From an uncultured Candidatus Saccharibacteria bacterium (lineage in GTDB: Bacteria; Patescibacteriota; Saccharimonadia; Saccharimonadales; Saccharimonadaceae): a stretch of DNA of 60,636 bases. Shown here piece by piece: positions 8,800-18,063 of the stretch. The position numbers and the translations under genes are program-made. The stretch covers positions 1 through 60,636 of the forward strand of contig CAPNAV010000002.1 of the NCBI GenBank assembly GCA_948663575.1, read 5' to 3'. The notes below the pieces were generated by a model. The model was given only the letters and a program-made list of their open reading frames with translations, did no database searches and was not told the origin of the DNA. Within the stretch, counting starts at the first letter, position 1, and each line of letters opens with the position of its first letter.

Positions 8800-8810
8800 C
8801 AAAAAGCATA

Positions 8811-8819
8811 TGCTATAAT
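8811..8819 (+). promoter_or_regulatory. Extended -10 promoter, leaderless start
   Basis: TGC TATAAT (8811-8819) ends 6 nt before the ATG at 8826. It sets the start of the FtsB-like gene and argues against the longer upstream reading frame, which runs through the tRNA-like repeat. Confidence 0.7.
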
Positions 8820-8825
8820 ATAGAT

Positions 8826-9260
8826 ATGAACGAGTTAAAAACAAAGGTGCGCAAAGCTCAATATTGGCTACGCCATAATCTTTTTGTTTTTGACAACATC
8901 GTAATTATCATCGCCGGCGTTTTCTGCCTCATCTGGACGTGGGGTTCAGTTTCATCTATGACACGAAATTGGTCACTTGCTCAAGCCCTCATGAATCGTC
9001 AGCGCGAAAAAGCTCGCCTCGAGCTAGAAGTAGAAACTCTAGAATTAGAAAATGAATATTATCTTTCCGAAGAATACCAAGAGCTCGTCGCCCGCAAATA
9101 TCAAGGAAAGACGCTTCCTGGTGAGTCTATGGTTTATCTGCCCGACAATACCGACGCCGCCAAAAACAAGCATATCGCCACTCCGGATGACGAAACCTCT
9201 TCAGTTGCCTCAGAAATGAGCAATTTCCAGCAATGGATCGCTTTCTTATTTGGTGTATAA
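8826..9260 (+). CDS. FtsB/DivIC-like septum formation protein
   Basis: The 144-residue product has a short cytoplasmic N-terminus, one membrane helix (about 25-43) and a coiled coil (about 55-85, rich in Leu and Glu: EKARLELEVETLELENEYY). A polar tail follows. This is the layout of FtsB/DivIC proteins, which link the divisome outside the membrane. The family assignment is from architecture, as sequence conservation in this family is low. The start is fixed by the leaderless promoter box. It stands at the head of the pilus-related cluster but has its own promoter, and the next gene has another. Confidence 0.65.
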   Translation: MNELKTKVRKAQYWLRHNLFVFDNIVIIIAGVFCLIWTWGSVSSMTRNWSLAQALMNRQREKARLELEVETLELENEYYLSEEYQELVARKYQGKTLPGESMVYLPDNTDAAKNKHIATPDDETSSVASEMSNFQQWIAFLFGV

Positions 9261-9316
9261 TTTGTATGACTAGAAGGGCATCCTATCGTCGCTCCCTTCA
9301 TTTTTTATGCTGCTTG

Positions 9317-9325
9317 TGGTAATAT
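9317..9325 (+). promoter_or_regulatory. Extended -10 promoter, leaderless start
   Basis: TGG TAATAT (9317-9325) ends 6 nt before the ATG at 9332. This is the promoter of the surface-protein and pilin operon. Confidence 0.55.
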
Positions 9326-9331
9326 ATAATC

Positions 9332-10384
9332 ATGAGTAATTCTCTAGAGAATTCTAAAACCAATCCCGGGTCCACTCCTCCTGTCACGACTGGTCAGACC
9401 CTCAAGCTTGCGCCTTCGCCGACCCAGGCCAGCGCTAAGCCTGCGCCTGCTCCGGCCGTTTCGTCGGTCGCCGCCTCAATTCCCAAAACCGCTCCAGCTC
9501 CGGCTACCCCGGCTCCAACTCCTACTCAATCCGTCGCCGCCTCTATCCCCCAGTCATCTCAATCTTCCAATGTAAAACCCACCGTTACCACTGTCGCCTC
9601 TGCTATGCCCGCTTTAGGCAACGCATCATCCACCTCTGTTGCTCCCGTAGCAGCTTCTCAGAGCACAAAATCCCCTACCGCTCAAGCCGCACTTAGCTCT
9701 CTCTCAGCTACTCAACCAAAACCCGCCCCCGTAGCAGCATCGGCTAATACTGGCGCCTCAGCCGATTCTGCTGCCAAGGATGTCACTTTTCGCTCCGAAA
9801 ACATCGGAAAGTGGGCCGCCCGCCAAGAAAACCCCTTCGCCGAACAAAATCGCAAAACCGCCGCTCGCAAGAAAAAGCAAAAAGAGAATATCCGCAAGGC
9901 TCGCCCATATATTTTTACTGTTGGTATCGTCGCAGTTATCGTTGTTGCAGCCGTGCTAGGTATTATGTTGATTGCCTCAATTATTAACCGCCCTTCCGCA
10001 GAAATTCCTAATATCGCTGGCAGCACTTTTGAAGACGTCACCAATTACAAAGACCTTCTCCATAAGATTTACCAAGAAAACAACGACAATCCCGAAAGTA
10101 TCGACGAGGCGGTAGCCGAAACTCTCAAAACTTCAGAAGGCAAAGAGTTCGAAAACGAGGTCCGTCTTGCTCAGATGCTATTTTATCAAGACAATAATCA
10201 AGCCGACAAGGTCAACGAAATCGGCGACATGATTCAGCCCGATCAGCTCAGCATTGAGTCTCAGCTTCGTTATTATAACAGCCTTTACTACGGCGCCAAA
10301 TCCGATGGAGACGAATCCAAGGCTAACGAGTATCTAAACATCATCTATGACATTGCTAATGAGATCGGAGGCGAAGGTGCATAA
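9332..10384 (+). CDS. Membrane protein with Ala/Pro/Ser-rich arm and helical outer domain
   Basis: Not recognised. The 350-residue product has an N-terminal region of about 150 residues rich in Ala, Pro, Ser and Thr, with repeated VAASIP units. A basic stretch (RKTAARKKKQKENIRK) precedes a membrane helix (about 194-216). The C-terminal domain (about 225-350) is helical and looks TPR-like. The arm is on the cytoplasmic side if the basic stretch follows the positive-inside rule. It is the first gene of the operon ending with the pilins and overlaps the next gene by 8 nt, so it may be an accessory assembly or anchoring factor for the pilus. Confidence 0.7.
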   Translation: MSNSLENSKTNPGSTPPVTTGQTLKLAPSPTQASAKPAPAPAVSSVAASIPKTAPAPATPAPTPTQSVAASIPQSSQSSNVKPTVTTVASAMPALGNASSTSVAPVAASQSTKSPTAQAALSSLSATQPKPAPVAASANTGASADSAAKDVTFRSENIGKWAARQENPFAEQNRKTAARKKKQKENIRKARPYIFTVGIVAVIVVAAVLGIMLIASIINRPSAEIPNIAGSTFEDVTNYKDLLHKIYQENNDNPESIDEAVAETLKTSEGKEFENEVRLAQMLFYQDNNQADKVNEIGDMIQPDQLSIESQLRYYNSLYYGAKSDGDESKANEYLNIIYDIANEIGGEGA

Positions 10385-13355
10385 TACCCAGAAAAAACTT
10401 ACCATTATTGCGAGCATTCTTGTCGCTATGGTTGTCCTTTTCGTTGGAGTTATGTATTCCGTTAAAAACGTCGGCGCCTATGTTATCAGTGGTACAGAAG
10501 GCGGTGGTGGTAATAGTGGTTGCTATAAAGCTCAAGTCGAAAGTGGCAAGCATAGCGCCACGCGGACTTTCTTTGATACTTGCTTTGGTGGTACCTGGAT
10601 GCGCTATCCTGCTGACAGCGACTCAATTACTATTCCAGGCGCCGGTTCCGTTGTTGGTGGTACGGTTACGGGCTGTAAGGATGCTGGATTCTATTATCGT
10701 CTTGCGCTTCTACGCTTCAACACTAATGGTTCTCTTAATGCTAGTGATTTCACATCCACCGGTGAGCAGGTCGGTCTCTGGCAGACTTACCGTTTCGTTC
10801 CTCAAGGTGGCACCACCACTTATCGTTATGATACCGAAGCCTATAGTTGGAATAATATCAAAATGAAATATGAGATAGCCAAACAGCACGGTGGCGATGC
10901 CAGCGGTAATAGTTGGGAAGATATTAGCTGGTTCTGCTGGAATGACGATTGGGGTGATGAGCTGATCGATTCCGACTCCTACTTTACATCTACCTCGACT
11001 GTTTCCGTTAATGATCAGCTCGATATTAAGGCCACCACCTCCAAATCAGATAAAGACGGTGAGATAATTCTCTACCTCACTACCGCGAAATACGGCGAAA
11101 CTCTCAAAGTTAACTTTTGGCACAACCTCCAATATAACCCTGGCAGTGCCACATCTAGCGCGCAAACCAGCACAAAGTGGATGATTGCCGATAGCCAAAG
11201 TAAGGGCACTTGGTCTACCGCGGCCAACATGGAAGCCGAATCTCCTAATCTCGCCTACGAGGGGGACGTTGAGATTACCATTCCTCCGCAGGGTCAATCT
11301 CTCACAGTTTGTCGCAGAATATCCTATGATCCTAAATACATAGCCTTTAATGGCGATAGTATTTCCGGCTCATCTGGCAGTGAGGATTCTCAAGCCTGTG
11401 TCGTCATTAACAAGAAGGTTGGAGAGGTTGTTGGTGAAGGTCACTTCTGGTCTAATACTACTGTCGAAGTTCCTGAGCAAGGCGACATCCCCGGCTACGA
11501 AGCTACTGCCGAAAAGGATGAATTCGTCGATGTTAAATTCAGTACCGATCAGGAAGAGGTAAAAGTTACTTTCTATCATAAAATATTCTATGACGAGAAG
11601 CTTTGGGATCCGTCTCAATACGAGAACCATAAAGAAGGGGATGTATTTGATAATATTTGTACAAACTACGATTCTATAGCTACTGGCAGCGCTGATCTCA
11701 ATAGCGTAGTAGCGAGCGATGCATTCTGTACAAATTCCTCCGGAGATAATAGCGGCAATGTGAAAGTTGCTGAAAAAGAGTACACTCTAAAAATCGACGC
11801 TGGCGAGCAGGTTCATATTTGCCAAGAGATTAGTCATGACGGCGCCACGGTTAAAATCCAGCGCTTCAGTGAGGATGGTCACTTCCGTTACAATGAAAAC
11901 GGTCGCTATGGTTATGGCTGGTCTCGAGCTTGCGTTACTATTGATCGTCCCGGGAATCCTCCCACAGAAAAAGATGGTGATCCCTATGGCCCCACTTCTA
12001 CTGGCACTGCCAAAAGCTCCATTATGTTCGCCGGTGAGAATGCCACTATCGGCTGGAAAGCTTATGCAAAAACCATCAACACTCGTCGCCTCCAAGAGTA
12101 CAAGGCGATAGCCTACTTGGTGCCAGTCACTGTCAACTATAACAGCGCTATCTCCAGCGGCACCCTTACCTTGCGCTATCCTAACCGCGTGAATTCAAAT
12201 CCGTGTAGCTGGTATCAGAATAAGGTATCTGCAACAGTATGGTGCTCGGTTGTTGACGGACTGGAACAATCCGGCATTCATGACAGCCTCGGCGATGGCG
12301 GTGAGCATACCACGAGTGAAACAAGAACTATGGTCGTTCCTGATGATGTCGGATACAAATACTGCAATTCCTATGGATATCGTTGGGAGTACTGGTATTC
12401 CATTTCTAAAAACGGCGTCGACGACTGGAAAAAGGAGGAAAACAAGGATTATTGGACCAACTACGATGCCGCCTGCCGTACTATCGCCAAAAAACCATCT
12501 GTCGCCGTCTGGAATGGTGGCATCCAGACCAACGGTGGTATCAAGACATCACTCTCTCCGCGCCACAACGACCCCAGTACTACTGGTCCAGAAAAAAGTT
12601 CTGGAACCGACGCCTTCGATACTCTCTATGGCTCTTGGACCGAATACTTAGCCGTCGTCTATGGAGAAAGCGTAGGCTTTGCCTCGGGCGCAGCGCTCAG
12701 TCGTGGAGATCTCGGCCAAAATACTCAGTCGATTCACCCCCTCCGCTCTACGCTCACTATTTCTAATACTATGACTAGCGGCCGGCTTGGTGATTCTGGT
12801 GTCACCACTAATACCGCCTTGCGTACTCGTCTGGAATCCTATCTCAAGAGTCAAGCTAGCTATGTGACTACTATCGATTCAGGCGGCATTTTTGCCGTCA
12901 ATGGCACGCTCAATATCACCGAAAACATCCCCGTACCATCCTCTCTATATCCTACTATCTATGACATTCCTCAAACAGTCATTTTCGTAAACGGTGATGT
13001 CAACATTTCTGGCAATGTTACCGAAATTGGTGCCTGGATTATTGCTACTGGCACTCTGAATACCTGCTCAGATTACAAACCAAATGAAACCCAAACCACC
13101 GTCCAGAATTACGACAACGCAGATAGTGCTACTTGCAGCAAACAGCTTAAAATCGTTGGACCAGTCTTTGCTAACAAAGTTAACCTTCGTCGCTCTTACG
13201 GCTCAGATCCTACGCTGACCGACTCTAAACGCTACACTCCAGGTGAAATCTTTAATCTCAGCGCTATTAACTATTTATGGGCTTATGCACAGGCTGGCCG
13301 TTACAAGTCTAGCTACACTGAAGCTTATGTCCGTGAACTTGCTCCGAGGTACTAA
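10377..13355 (+). CDS. Large secreted surface protein of the pilus cluster
   Basis: The 992-residue product starts with a signal anchor (IIASILVAMVVLFVGVMYSV). The GTG start at 10377 is preferred because GGAGG lies 5 nt upstream and the signal begins at once; an upstream in-frame ATG at 10347 lacks this. The body holds at least two similar units of roughly 150 residues, each with a core such as VNFWHNLQYNP or VTFYHKIFYDEK. Each ends with a Cys-bearing strand (CRRISYDP, CQEISHD; then ACVVI, ACVTI), suggesting beta-sandwich repeats. The last 130 residues contain FVNGDVNISGNVTEIGAWII, a short beta-helix-like stretch, and end in RELAPRY. Its place next to prepilin genes suggests a pilus-associated adhesin; that is inference. 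Confidence 0.75.
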   Translation: MHNTQKKLTIIASILVAMVVLFVGVMYSVKNVGAYVISGTEGGGGNSGCYKAQVESGKHSATRTFFDTCFGGTWMRYPADSDSITIPGAGSVVGGTVTGCKDAGFYYRLALLRFNTNGSLNASDFTSTGEQVGLWQTYRFVPQGGTTTYRYDTEAYSWNNIKMKYEIAKQHGGDASGNSWEDISWFCWNDDWGDELIDSDSYFTSTSTVSVNDQLDIKATTSKSDKDGEIILYLTTAKYGETLKVNFWHNLQYNPGSATSSAQTSTKWMIADSQSKGTWSTAANMEAESPNLAYEGDVEITIPPQGQSLTVCRRISYDPKYIAFNGDSISGSSGSEDSQACVVINKKVGEVVGEGHFWSNTTVEVPEQGDIPGYEATAEKDEFVDVKFSTDQEEVKVTFYHKIFYDEKLWDPSQYENHKEGDVFDNICTNYDSIATGSADLNSVVASDAFCTNSSGDNSGNVKVAEKEYTLKIDAGEQVHICQEISHDGATVKIQRFSEDGHFRYNENGRYGYGWSRACVTIDRPGNPPTEKDGDPYGPTSTGTAKSSIMFAGENATIGWKAYAKTINTRRLQEYKAIAYLVPVTVNYNSAISSGTLTLRYPNRVNSNPCSWYQNKVSATVWCSVVDGLEQSGIHDSLGDGGEHTTSETRTMVVPDDVGYKYCNSYGYRWEYWYSISKNGVDDWKKEENKDYWTNYDAACRTIAKKPSVAVWNGGIQTNGGIKTSLSPRHNDPSTTGPEKSSGTDAFDTLYGSWTEYLAVVYGESVGFASGAALSRGDLGQNTQSIHPLRSTLTISNTMTSGRLGDSGVTTNTALRTRLESYLKSQASYVTTIDSGGIFAVNGTLNITENIPVPSSLYPTIYDIPQTVIFVNGDVNISGNVTEIGAWIIATGTLNTCSDYKPNETQTTVQNYDNADSATCSKQLKIVGPVFANKVNLRRSYGSDPTLTDSKRYTPGEIFNLSAINYLWAYAQAGRYKSSYTEAYVRELAPRY

Positions 13356-13356
13356 A

Positions 13357-14187
13357 ATGCCCTGCATTAATCTCGCCGCAAAATCTCATTCTCATCAAAA
13401 ATCCGGCTTCACCATTATCGAAGTCATGCTTGTGCTTGGTCTCACGGGGCTTTTGCTGGTTGGCGTACTTAGTACTACTTTTTCGTCTATTGCCTCTCAG
13501 CGTTACAATGATTCTGTACGTTCTTTTGCTGAATATCTCCGCACGGTTTATAGCGAAGTAATTAGCCCAGAGACTCTTGGTCTTGGCGTCTCTTCTCGCT
13601 ATGTTCTCGGCAAGATTCTAGTTTTTGGCTATGATTACGGCAACGCTTCGGATAATCGCAGTATTTATGCCGCCACCGTGGTTGGCACCAGCAACAACAT
13701 TCCTACGGTTCAGTCAGACTTTATGACCGAATTAGCCGCTGTCGACGCCAGTCTTTATTGTAACCAAACCGAAAATTCCAACTCCGATATTCAACGTTAC
13801 GAGTTGCTTTGGGATGCCGAGCTCCGCCAAATCAACGATTCCGCCGCCGGACTCAGTGTTAATCGTCGATTCACCGGTAGTATTATTATTGCACGCTCTC
13901 CTACATCTGGCACTGTCCATACCGTCTATACGAAGAACGTTTATAATCTTCGCTACAACTGTCATTCCGGTAGTTCTGGTGCCAGTAGCACCTTTAGTGC
14001 TGATGTTCGTGATAACCGCGATCAGTTTGTTACCGAGACAATCGGCTTCTGTGTAGAATCTAATGATTCTAGCCTTTTGCGTGAAGTTCGCATTGCCGCC
14101 GACGGACGCAATACCTCTGCTATCAGTATCATTAGTGACGATGGTAACGACTCATGGGATGAAGAAGGAAGGAATCGATGTTACTAA
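13357..14187 (+). CDS. Type IV prepilin-like protein
   Basis: The 276-residue product has a class III signal KSG|FTIIEVMLVLGLTGLL, with Gly before the cut, Phe at +1 and Glu at +5, followed by the hydrophobic pilin helix. A prepilin peptidase would cut after the Gly. The large globular part (about 45-276) is longer than in a major pilin, which fits a minor pilin or pseudopilin (FimT/GspH-like). The ATG at 13357 immediately follows the previous stop and is preferred to in-frame starts inside the upstream gene. It overlaps the next pilin gene by 10 nt, so translation is probably coupled. Confidence 0.85.
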   Translation: MPCINLAAKSHSHQKSGFTIIEVMLVLGLTGLLLVGVLSTTFSSIASQRYNDSVRSFAEYLRTVYSEVISPETLGLGVSSRYVLGKILVFGYDYGNASDNRSIYAATVVGTSNNIPTVQSDFMTELAAVDASLYCNQTENSNSDIQRYELLWDAELRQINDSAAGLSVNRRFTGSIIIARSPTSGTVHTVYTKNVYNLRYNCHSGSSGASSTFSADVRDNRDQFVTETIGFCVESNDSSLLREVRIAADGRNTSAISIISDDGNDSWDEEGRNRCY

Positions 14188-15011
14188 AGACTAAAAAACC
14201 ACTAGATTTATCTACTACAAAGCGTGGTGACTCCATGATTGAGATCATGTTCGCCGTCGCTGTCTTTTCTCTCGTTGCCGTATTGACTATTGTTATGATG
14301 AATATTGGCATGACCAGTGCCGAGAACTCGCTCGAGTTAGTCACCGCTCGCAACGAACTCAATGCACAAGCCGAAGCACTGCGGTTTATTCATAGCTCCT
14401 ACATTTCTGAACTTACTCTCCCAACCTGCGATTCGCTCACTCCCGAACAAAAAAATAATGGTGAAAAATGTCAGCAATACGAGAAACTCTGGAAACAAAT
14501 TATTGATAATGCCATGGACCCTGCTGATTATGGCGGTGGCTCAGATTATAGCATTCCGTATCCGCTCACTAGTTGTCGAGAAGTTTACGACAATCTCAGT
14601 GGCAGCAGTAATCTTCTCTCAAAGAATAAAGCTTTCATACTTAATACTCGCCGTCTAAATAAACTAAATGGCGCTTCGAGCAAGGATAGTAACATCTATA
14701 TTTCTGCCGCCACCCCCGCAACATCCGGCCTCTTTCAGCCCGCTCCGATTAATGCCCGCATTATCTTTACTAAATCAACTGGTATAGTCGATGATGACGA
14801 AAACAACGTTACCTCCTCAGTCAATTCAATCGATGATAATTTACTTTATGATGAAATTGGTCGCGCCGAGGGGATCTGGGTTGTTGCTATTAAAGACGCC
14901 AGCGGCAAATTCTACGATTTCTACATTGAAGCTTGCTGGTATAGTAGTGGCGACAATTCTCCAACTTCACTTGATGCTGTTGTTCGTCTTTTAAACCCTC
15001 AAGGATTATAA
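14178..15011 (+). CDS. Type IV prepilin-like protein (PilV-like)
   Basis: The 277-residue product carries the prepilin signal KRG|DSMIEIMFAVAVFSLVAVL, with Asp at +1 instead of Phe and Glu at +5, as in several PilV/GspI-type minor pilins. A globular domain with a few Cys residues follows. AAGGAAGG lies shortly before the ATG, inside the end of the upstream gene. The product is probably a minor pilin priming or decorating the fibre; the precise family is uncertain. Confidence 0.8.
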   Translation: MLLKTKKPLDLSTTKRGDSMIEIMFAVAVFSLVAVLTIVMMNIGMTSAENSLELVTARNELNAQAEALRFIHSSYISELTLPTCDSLTPEQKNNGEKCQQYEKLWKQIIDNAMDPADYGGGSDYSIPYPLTSCREVYDNLSGSSNLLSKNKAFILNTRRLNKLNGASSKDSNIYISAATPATSGLFQPAPINARIIFTKSTGIVDDDENNVTSSVNSIDDNLLYDEIGRAEGIWVVAIKDASGKFYDFYIEACWYSSGDNSPTSLDAVVRLLNPQGL

Positions 15012-15014
15012 GAT

Positions 15015-15974
15015 ATGAAAAAATCTCCTAAAAACAACACACAATTACTATCTGCCACTAAATCCGGCTTCACTATGGTAGAATTTTCTATCGCTACCGC
15101 CGCAATCGCCGTCATTCTCATCGCCATCGCCATTGTCACCAGTAATATTATTTCCATTTACCAAAAGGGAGTCACAATCAAAGCTGTTAATAGCGTCGGT
15201 CGCGGTCTAATTGACGAGCTTACTAGTGCCATTAATTCCGCGCCATCCGTTGATACTACGAGCCTCTGCAATAGCCATCTCTCTTCCGGCTTAAATTCCG
15301 ATATCGTGCGCAGTGCCTGCAAAAAGGATAAGGCCTACAAATTTATTTTTCAGCAAAAAGTTCATGGCGACATTCAACATAGTGCTGTATTTTGCACGGG
15401 GAACTATTCGTACATTTGGAACACTAAAGACGGTCTTGATGGTGGCAGCCTCAGTTTGCGCTATTCCTATTACGACAAAAACGGTTATATAGACACTACG
15501 ACTCTGTCGGGTTTCCGTCTTATTCGTTTTGACGATCCTACGTATCGTGCTTGCTCTAGTATCGTCAATAACGAATATGAATCCACTCTCAATGGCGCTA
15601 ACGTCTCTGATGTCATCGATATTACCAAACTCGCTACTGGCACAATTAATGTCATCACGCCTCCAGTACAAGGTTTTCTCAACGCTTTTGACCTTGATCT
15701 CGTCCTTTATCAACTAATCATTTTCCCAATTTCCCAAGATGATATTACTCTTCGTACTTTTATGTCTGGTACTTTTACGCTCGGCACTGATCGTGGTATA
15801 GACTTTACGCGTTCCGCCGGCACTACCAAAGATTATTGCACTCTTGGCTACGATGTGAATAACACTTATGATGATGACCCTGACAATACCACTAGCATTC
15901 TTAATCCTGGATCTGAGTTTAACTATTGTTCCATCAACAAGTTTAATTTTGCCGCCCGCACTGCCGGCCTTTAA
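15015..15974 (+). CDS. Type IV prepilin-like protein (PilW-like)
   Basis: The 319-residue product has the prepilin signal KSG|FTMVEFSIATAAIAVIL (Phe +1, Glu +5) and a long helix continuing to about residue 65. The beta-rich head contains at least seven Cys residues, so disulfides are likely outside the cell. It starts 3 nt after the preceding stop codon. Length and order after a PilV-like gene fit a PilW-type minor pilin. Confidence 0.8.
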   Translation: MKKSPKNNTQLLSATKSGFTMVEFSIATAAIAVILIAIAIVTSNIISIYQKGVTIKAVNSVGRGLIDELTSAINSAPSVDTTSLCNSHLSSGLNSDIVRSACKKDKAYKFIFQQKVHGDIQHSAVFCTGNYSYIWNTKDGLDGGSLSLRYSYYDKNGYIDTTTLSGFRLIRFDDPTYRACSSIVNNEYESTLNGANVSDVIDITKLATGTINVITPPVQGFLNAFDLDLVLYQLIIFPISQDDITLRTFMSGTFTLGTDRGIDFTRSAGTTKDYCTLGYDVNNTYDDDPDNTTSILNPGSEFNYCSINKFNFAARTAGL

Positions 15975-15997
15975 GTCGCAAATAAAATAAATACTTA

Positions 15998-16006
15998 TGC
16001 TATAAT
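15998..16006 (+). promoter_or_regulatory. Extended -10 promoter, leaderless start
   Basis: TGC TATAAT (15998-16006) ends 6 nt before the ATG at 16013, so the PilX-like gene can be transcribed apart from the pilin operon. Confidence 0.65.
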
Positions 16007-16012
16007 AAAGAT

Positions 16013-17389
16013 ATGAAGAAGCCGCATTTATCTATGGATTCCACTAAAAAAGGTGTCGCATCGCTTTATACTGTCATTTTTGCCACTATCCTTTTTGGTG
16101 TTATTACTGTTAGCTTTGTTAATATTACTCTCTCCGAATCCAGCCAAAGTTCCAATGATGATCTCTCTCGTTCCGCCTACGATTCCGCCATGGCTGGCGT
16201 CGAAGACGCAAAGACCGCCGTCAACCAATACTATAAGTGTCTCTCCACGCATACCAATTCCGACGCTTGCAATATGTATAATGTTTTCTCGTCTAGTGCC
16301 AACGACTGCACTAATGGTTTTCCTCTTGCTAGCGTCCTATATGGCTTAAGCGCCGAAGACCTCAAAGCCTATGGTGGCGTACCGATTCGCGAAAGCTCTA
16401 CTGATACCGAGTTTGCCTCTAATCAATTCTATACCTGTGTCATCATTAAGGATACTACCCCCGACTATCGCAGCACCCTTACCTCGGATACCCGCACTAA
16501 GGTTATTCCGCTTAGTGTCTCTCGCACTTCCGACGACACTAATAATGACTTTGCCAAAGTTAGTACGATTCGCTTTGAATGGTTTTCAGAGCTTAATCAA
16601 GGCAGTAATACCGTTTTTAATACTCGTACGGATTCGACACTCCCGTCCAAGCAAGACACTACTATTCCGCCTACTATCCAACTCACTTACATTCAAACTC
16701 TTCGCCAAACGCAGCACTATGACAACACGCATTATTACGTGGATCCATATACATTCAACGAATCGGACAATGTGTATGTATATGATGACGCCGGTAATCA
16801 ACAGTATTACCTCGATAGCTCCATGGTTTTTCTCCCCACTGATCCGTCCGCGGCCGCCGCATATCCCGACTTAAATGAAGTTATTAATAATGACAACATC
16901 CTAACCATCCATCAGCAAACCCTCATCAATGCTGGCGACGCCTCTAAAGCCGACGCCAACGAACCATTCCTGCTCACTTGTGCAACTGGTCGCGAATTTG
17001 CTTGTGTTGCTGAACTAAACGTCAGCGGTCTTATCAGTGCCGATAAAAACGCTTTTCTCGTTGTCTCGCTGCCCTATGGCGATGCTTATACTGATTTTGC
17101 GGTCACCCTGCTCGATGACGCGGGGAATCAAATAAACTTCGAAGGCGCTCAAATCAGCGTTGATTCTACCGGCAAGACCGACCAGCTTGTTCGCCGCGTT
17201 GAGGTTCGTCTTGACCCTGCCGATATCTACTTCCCGTATCCTCAGTATGCTCTCGAAGTGGACGGCGGAGACGATGACTCGATCCGCAAAAACTTTTGGA
17301 TTACCGCCAATTGCTGGCGCACGACACTCCCTCTTTCCAATGGTGACACTAACGGTGTCTGTGACCAAAACGGCGAACTCAACCCGTGA
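16013..17389 (+). CDS. PilX-like pilus accessory protein
   Basis: The 458-residue product begins with a basic tip and KKGVASLYTVIFATILFGVI, a pilin-like hydrophobic helix with Gly before the possible cut but no Glu at +5, as in PilX/GspK-like proteins. The segment SRSAYDSAMAGVEDAK follows directly, a feature I associate with CPR PilX-like proteins. The rest is a large extracellular beta-rich domain with scattered Cys. It sits last in the cluster, after the three prepilins. The lack of Glu5 suggests a fibre-tip or adaptor protein rather than a fibre subunit. Confidence 0.7.
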   Translation: MKKPHLSMDSTKKGVASLYTVIFATILFGVITVSFVNITLSESSQSSNDDLSRSAYDSAMAGVEDAKTAVNQYYKCLSTHTNSDACNMYNVFSSSANDCTNGFPLASVLYGLSAEDLKAYGGVPIRESSTDTEFASNQFYTCVIIKDTTPDYRSTLTSDTRTKVIPLSVSRTSDDTNNDFAKVSTIRFEWFSELNQGSNTVFNTRTDSTLPSKQDTTIPPTIQLTYIQTLRQTQHYDNTHYYVDPYTFNESDNVYVYDDAGNQQYYLDSSMVFLPTDPSAAAAYPDLNEVINNDNILTIHQQTLINAGDASKADANEPFLLTCATGREFACVAELNVSGLISADKNAFLVVSLPYGDAYTDFAVTLLDDAGNQINFEGAQISVDSTGKTDQLVRRVEVRLDPADIYFPYPQYALEVDGGDDDSIRKNFWITANCWRTTLPLSNGDTNGVCDQNGELNP

Positions 17390-17430
17390 TCATTACTAAA
17401 ACTATTATCTTCCATTTCTGCTCCCGCCAT

Positions 17431-17462
17431 ACAAAAATCCGCCATCATTAGATAGCGGATTT
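17431..17462 (-). terminator. Terminator of the rubrerythrin gene
   Basis: Stem AAATCCGC / GCGGATTT (17435-17442, 17455-17462). On the minus strand it runs directly into TTTTTGT. Confidence 0.8.
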
Positions 17463-17478
17463 CCTAAGTTATTAAAAC

Positions 17479-18018
17479 TTATTTCTCAACTTTCTCAAAA
17501 AAAGCTTGTGGGTGTGCACAGACAGGGCAGGTTTCTGGAGCCTTCTCACCGGTAAATAAATATCCGCAGTTTCGGCATTTCCAAACCGTCACATCCGTAC
17601 CTTTAAATACGACATCCTCATCAACCTTTTCTTTGAGGGAAAGATAGTGTGCTTCGTGTGTCTTTTCAATAGCGGCAACCATTTCAAATTTTACGGCAAT
17701 TTCGTCATAACCTTCCTCGCGTGCTTCTTTGGCAAAATCATCATACATAGAAGTCCATTCGTAATGTTCACCATTCGCCGCTACTTCGAGATTCTCGCTA
17801 GTATTGCCTACTTTACCGCCATGCAAAAATTTATACCATATCTTAGCGTGTTCTTTTTCGTTATGTGAAGTCTCCTCAAAAACACTACTAATCTCTTCAA
17901 AGCCATCTTTCTTAGCCTGTGAAGCAAAATACAAGTACTTAATTGCTGCCTGGGATTCGCCAGCAAAAGCCGACTCTAGATTTTTCCAAGTTTTGCTATT
18001 TTTCTCTAGTTCCTTCAT
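17479..18018 (-). CDS. rbr: Rubrerythrin
   Basis: The 179-residue product has the ferritin-like diiron domain: an early Glu in SAFAGESQAAIKY, EETSHNEKEHAK with the ExxH pair, and later Glu-rich helices with EKTHEAHY. A C-terminal rubredoxin-like domain has CRNCG and CPVC for one iron. Rubrerythrins reduce hydrogen peroxide in the cytoplasm of anaerobes and microaerophiles. Length is normal for the family. The gene is a single unit with TGC TATAAT at 18049-18041, a leader with AAAAGGAGT and a strong terminator. It implies exposure to oxygen stress. Confidence 0.93.
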   Translation of the reverse strand: MKELEKNSKTWKNLESAFAGESQAAIKYLYFASQAKKDGFEEISSVFEETSHNEKEHAKIWYKFLHGGKVGNTSENLEVAANGEHYEWTSMYDDFAKEAREEGYDEIAVKFEMVAAIEKTHEAHYLSLKEKVDEDVVFKGTDVTVWKCRNCGYLFTGEKAPETCPVCAHPQAFFEKVEK

Positions 18019-18040
18019 ATTACTCCTTTTTATCTAATCC

Positions 18041-18049
18041 ATTATAGCA
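18041..18049 (-). promoter_or_regulatory. Extended -10 promoter of rubrerythrin
   Basis: TGC TATAAT on the minus strand, 22 nt before the ATG, followed by AAAAGGAGT. It has a leader, unlike most promoters here. Confidence 0.6.
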
Positions 18050-18063
18050 TATCTACTAGTCTT

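Noticed and set aside
8742..8825. A longer N-terminus for the FtsB-like gene
   Set aside because: The extra codons read through the duplicated tRNA end and the -10 box; the leaderless ATG at 8826 fits much better.
8519..8844. Minus-strand open frames across the tRNA-Ile2 region encoding GSNQRPSGYEPPALTP
   Set aside because: This is the well-known false translation of the antisense strand of a tRNA gene, not a protein.
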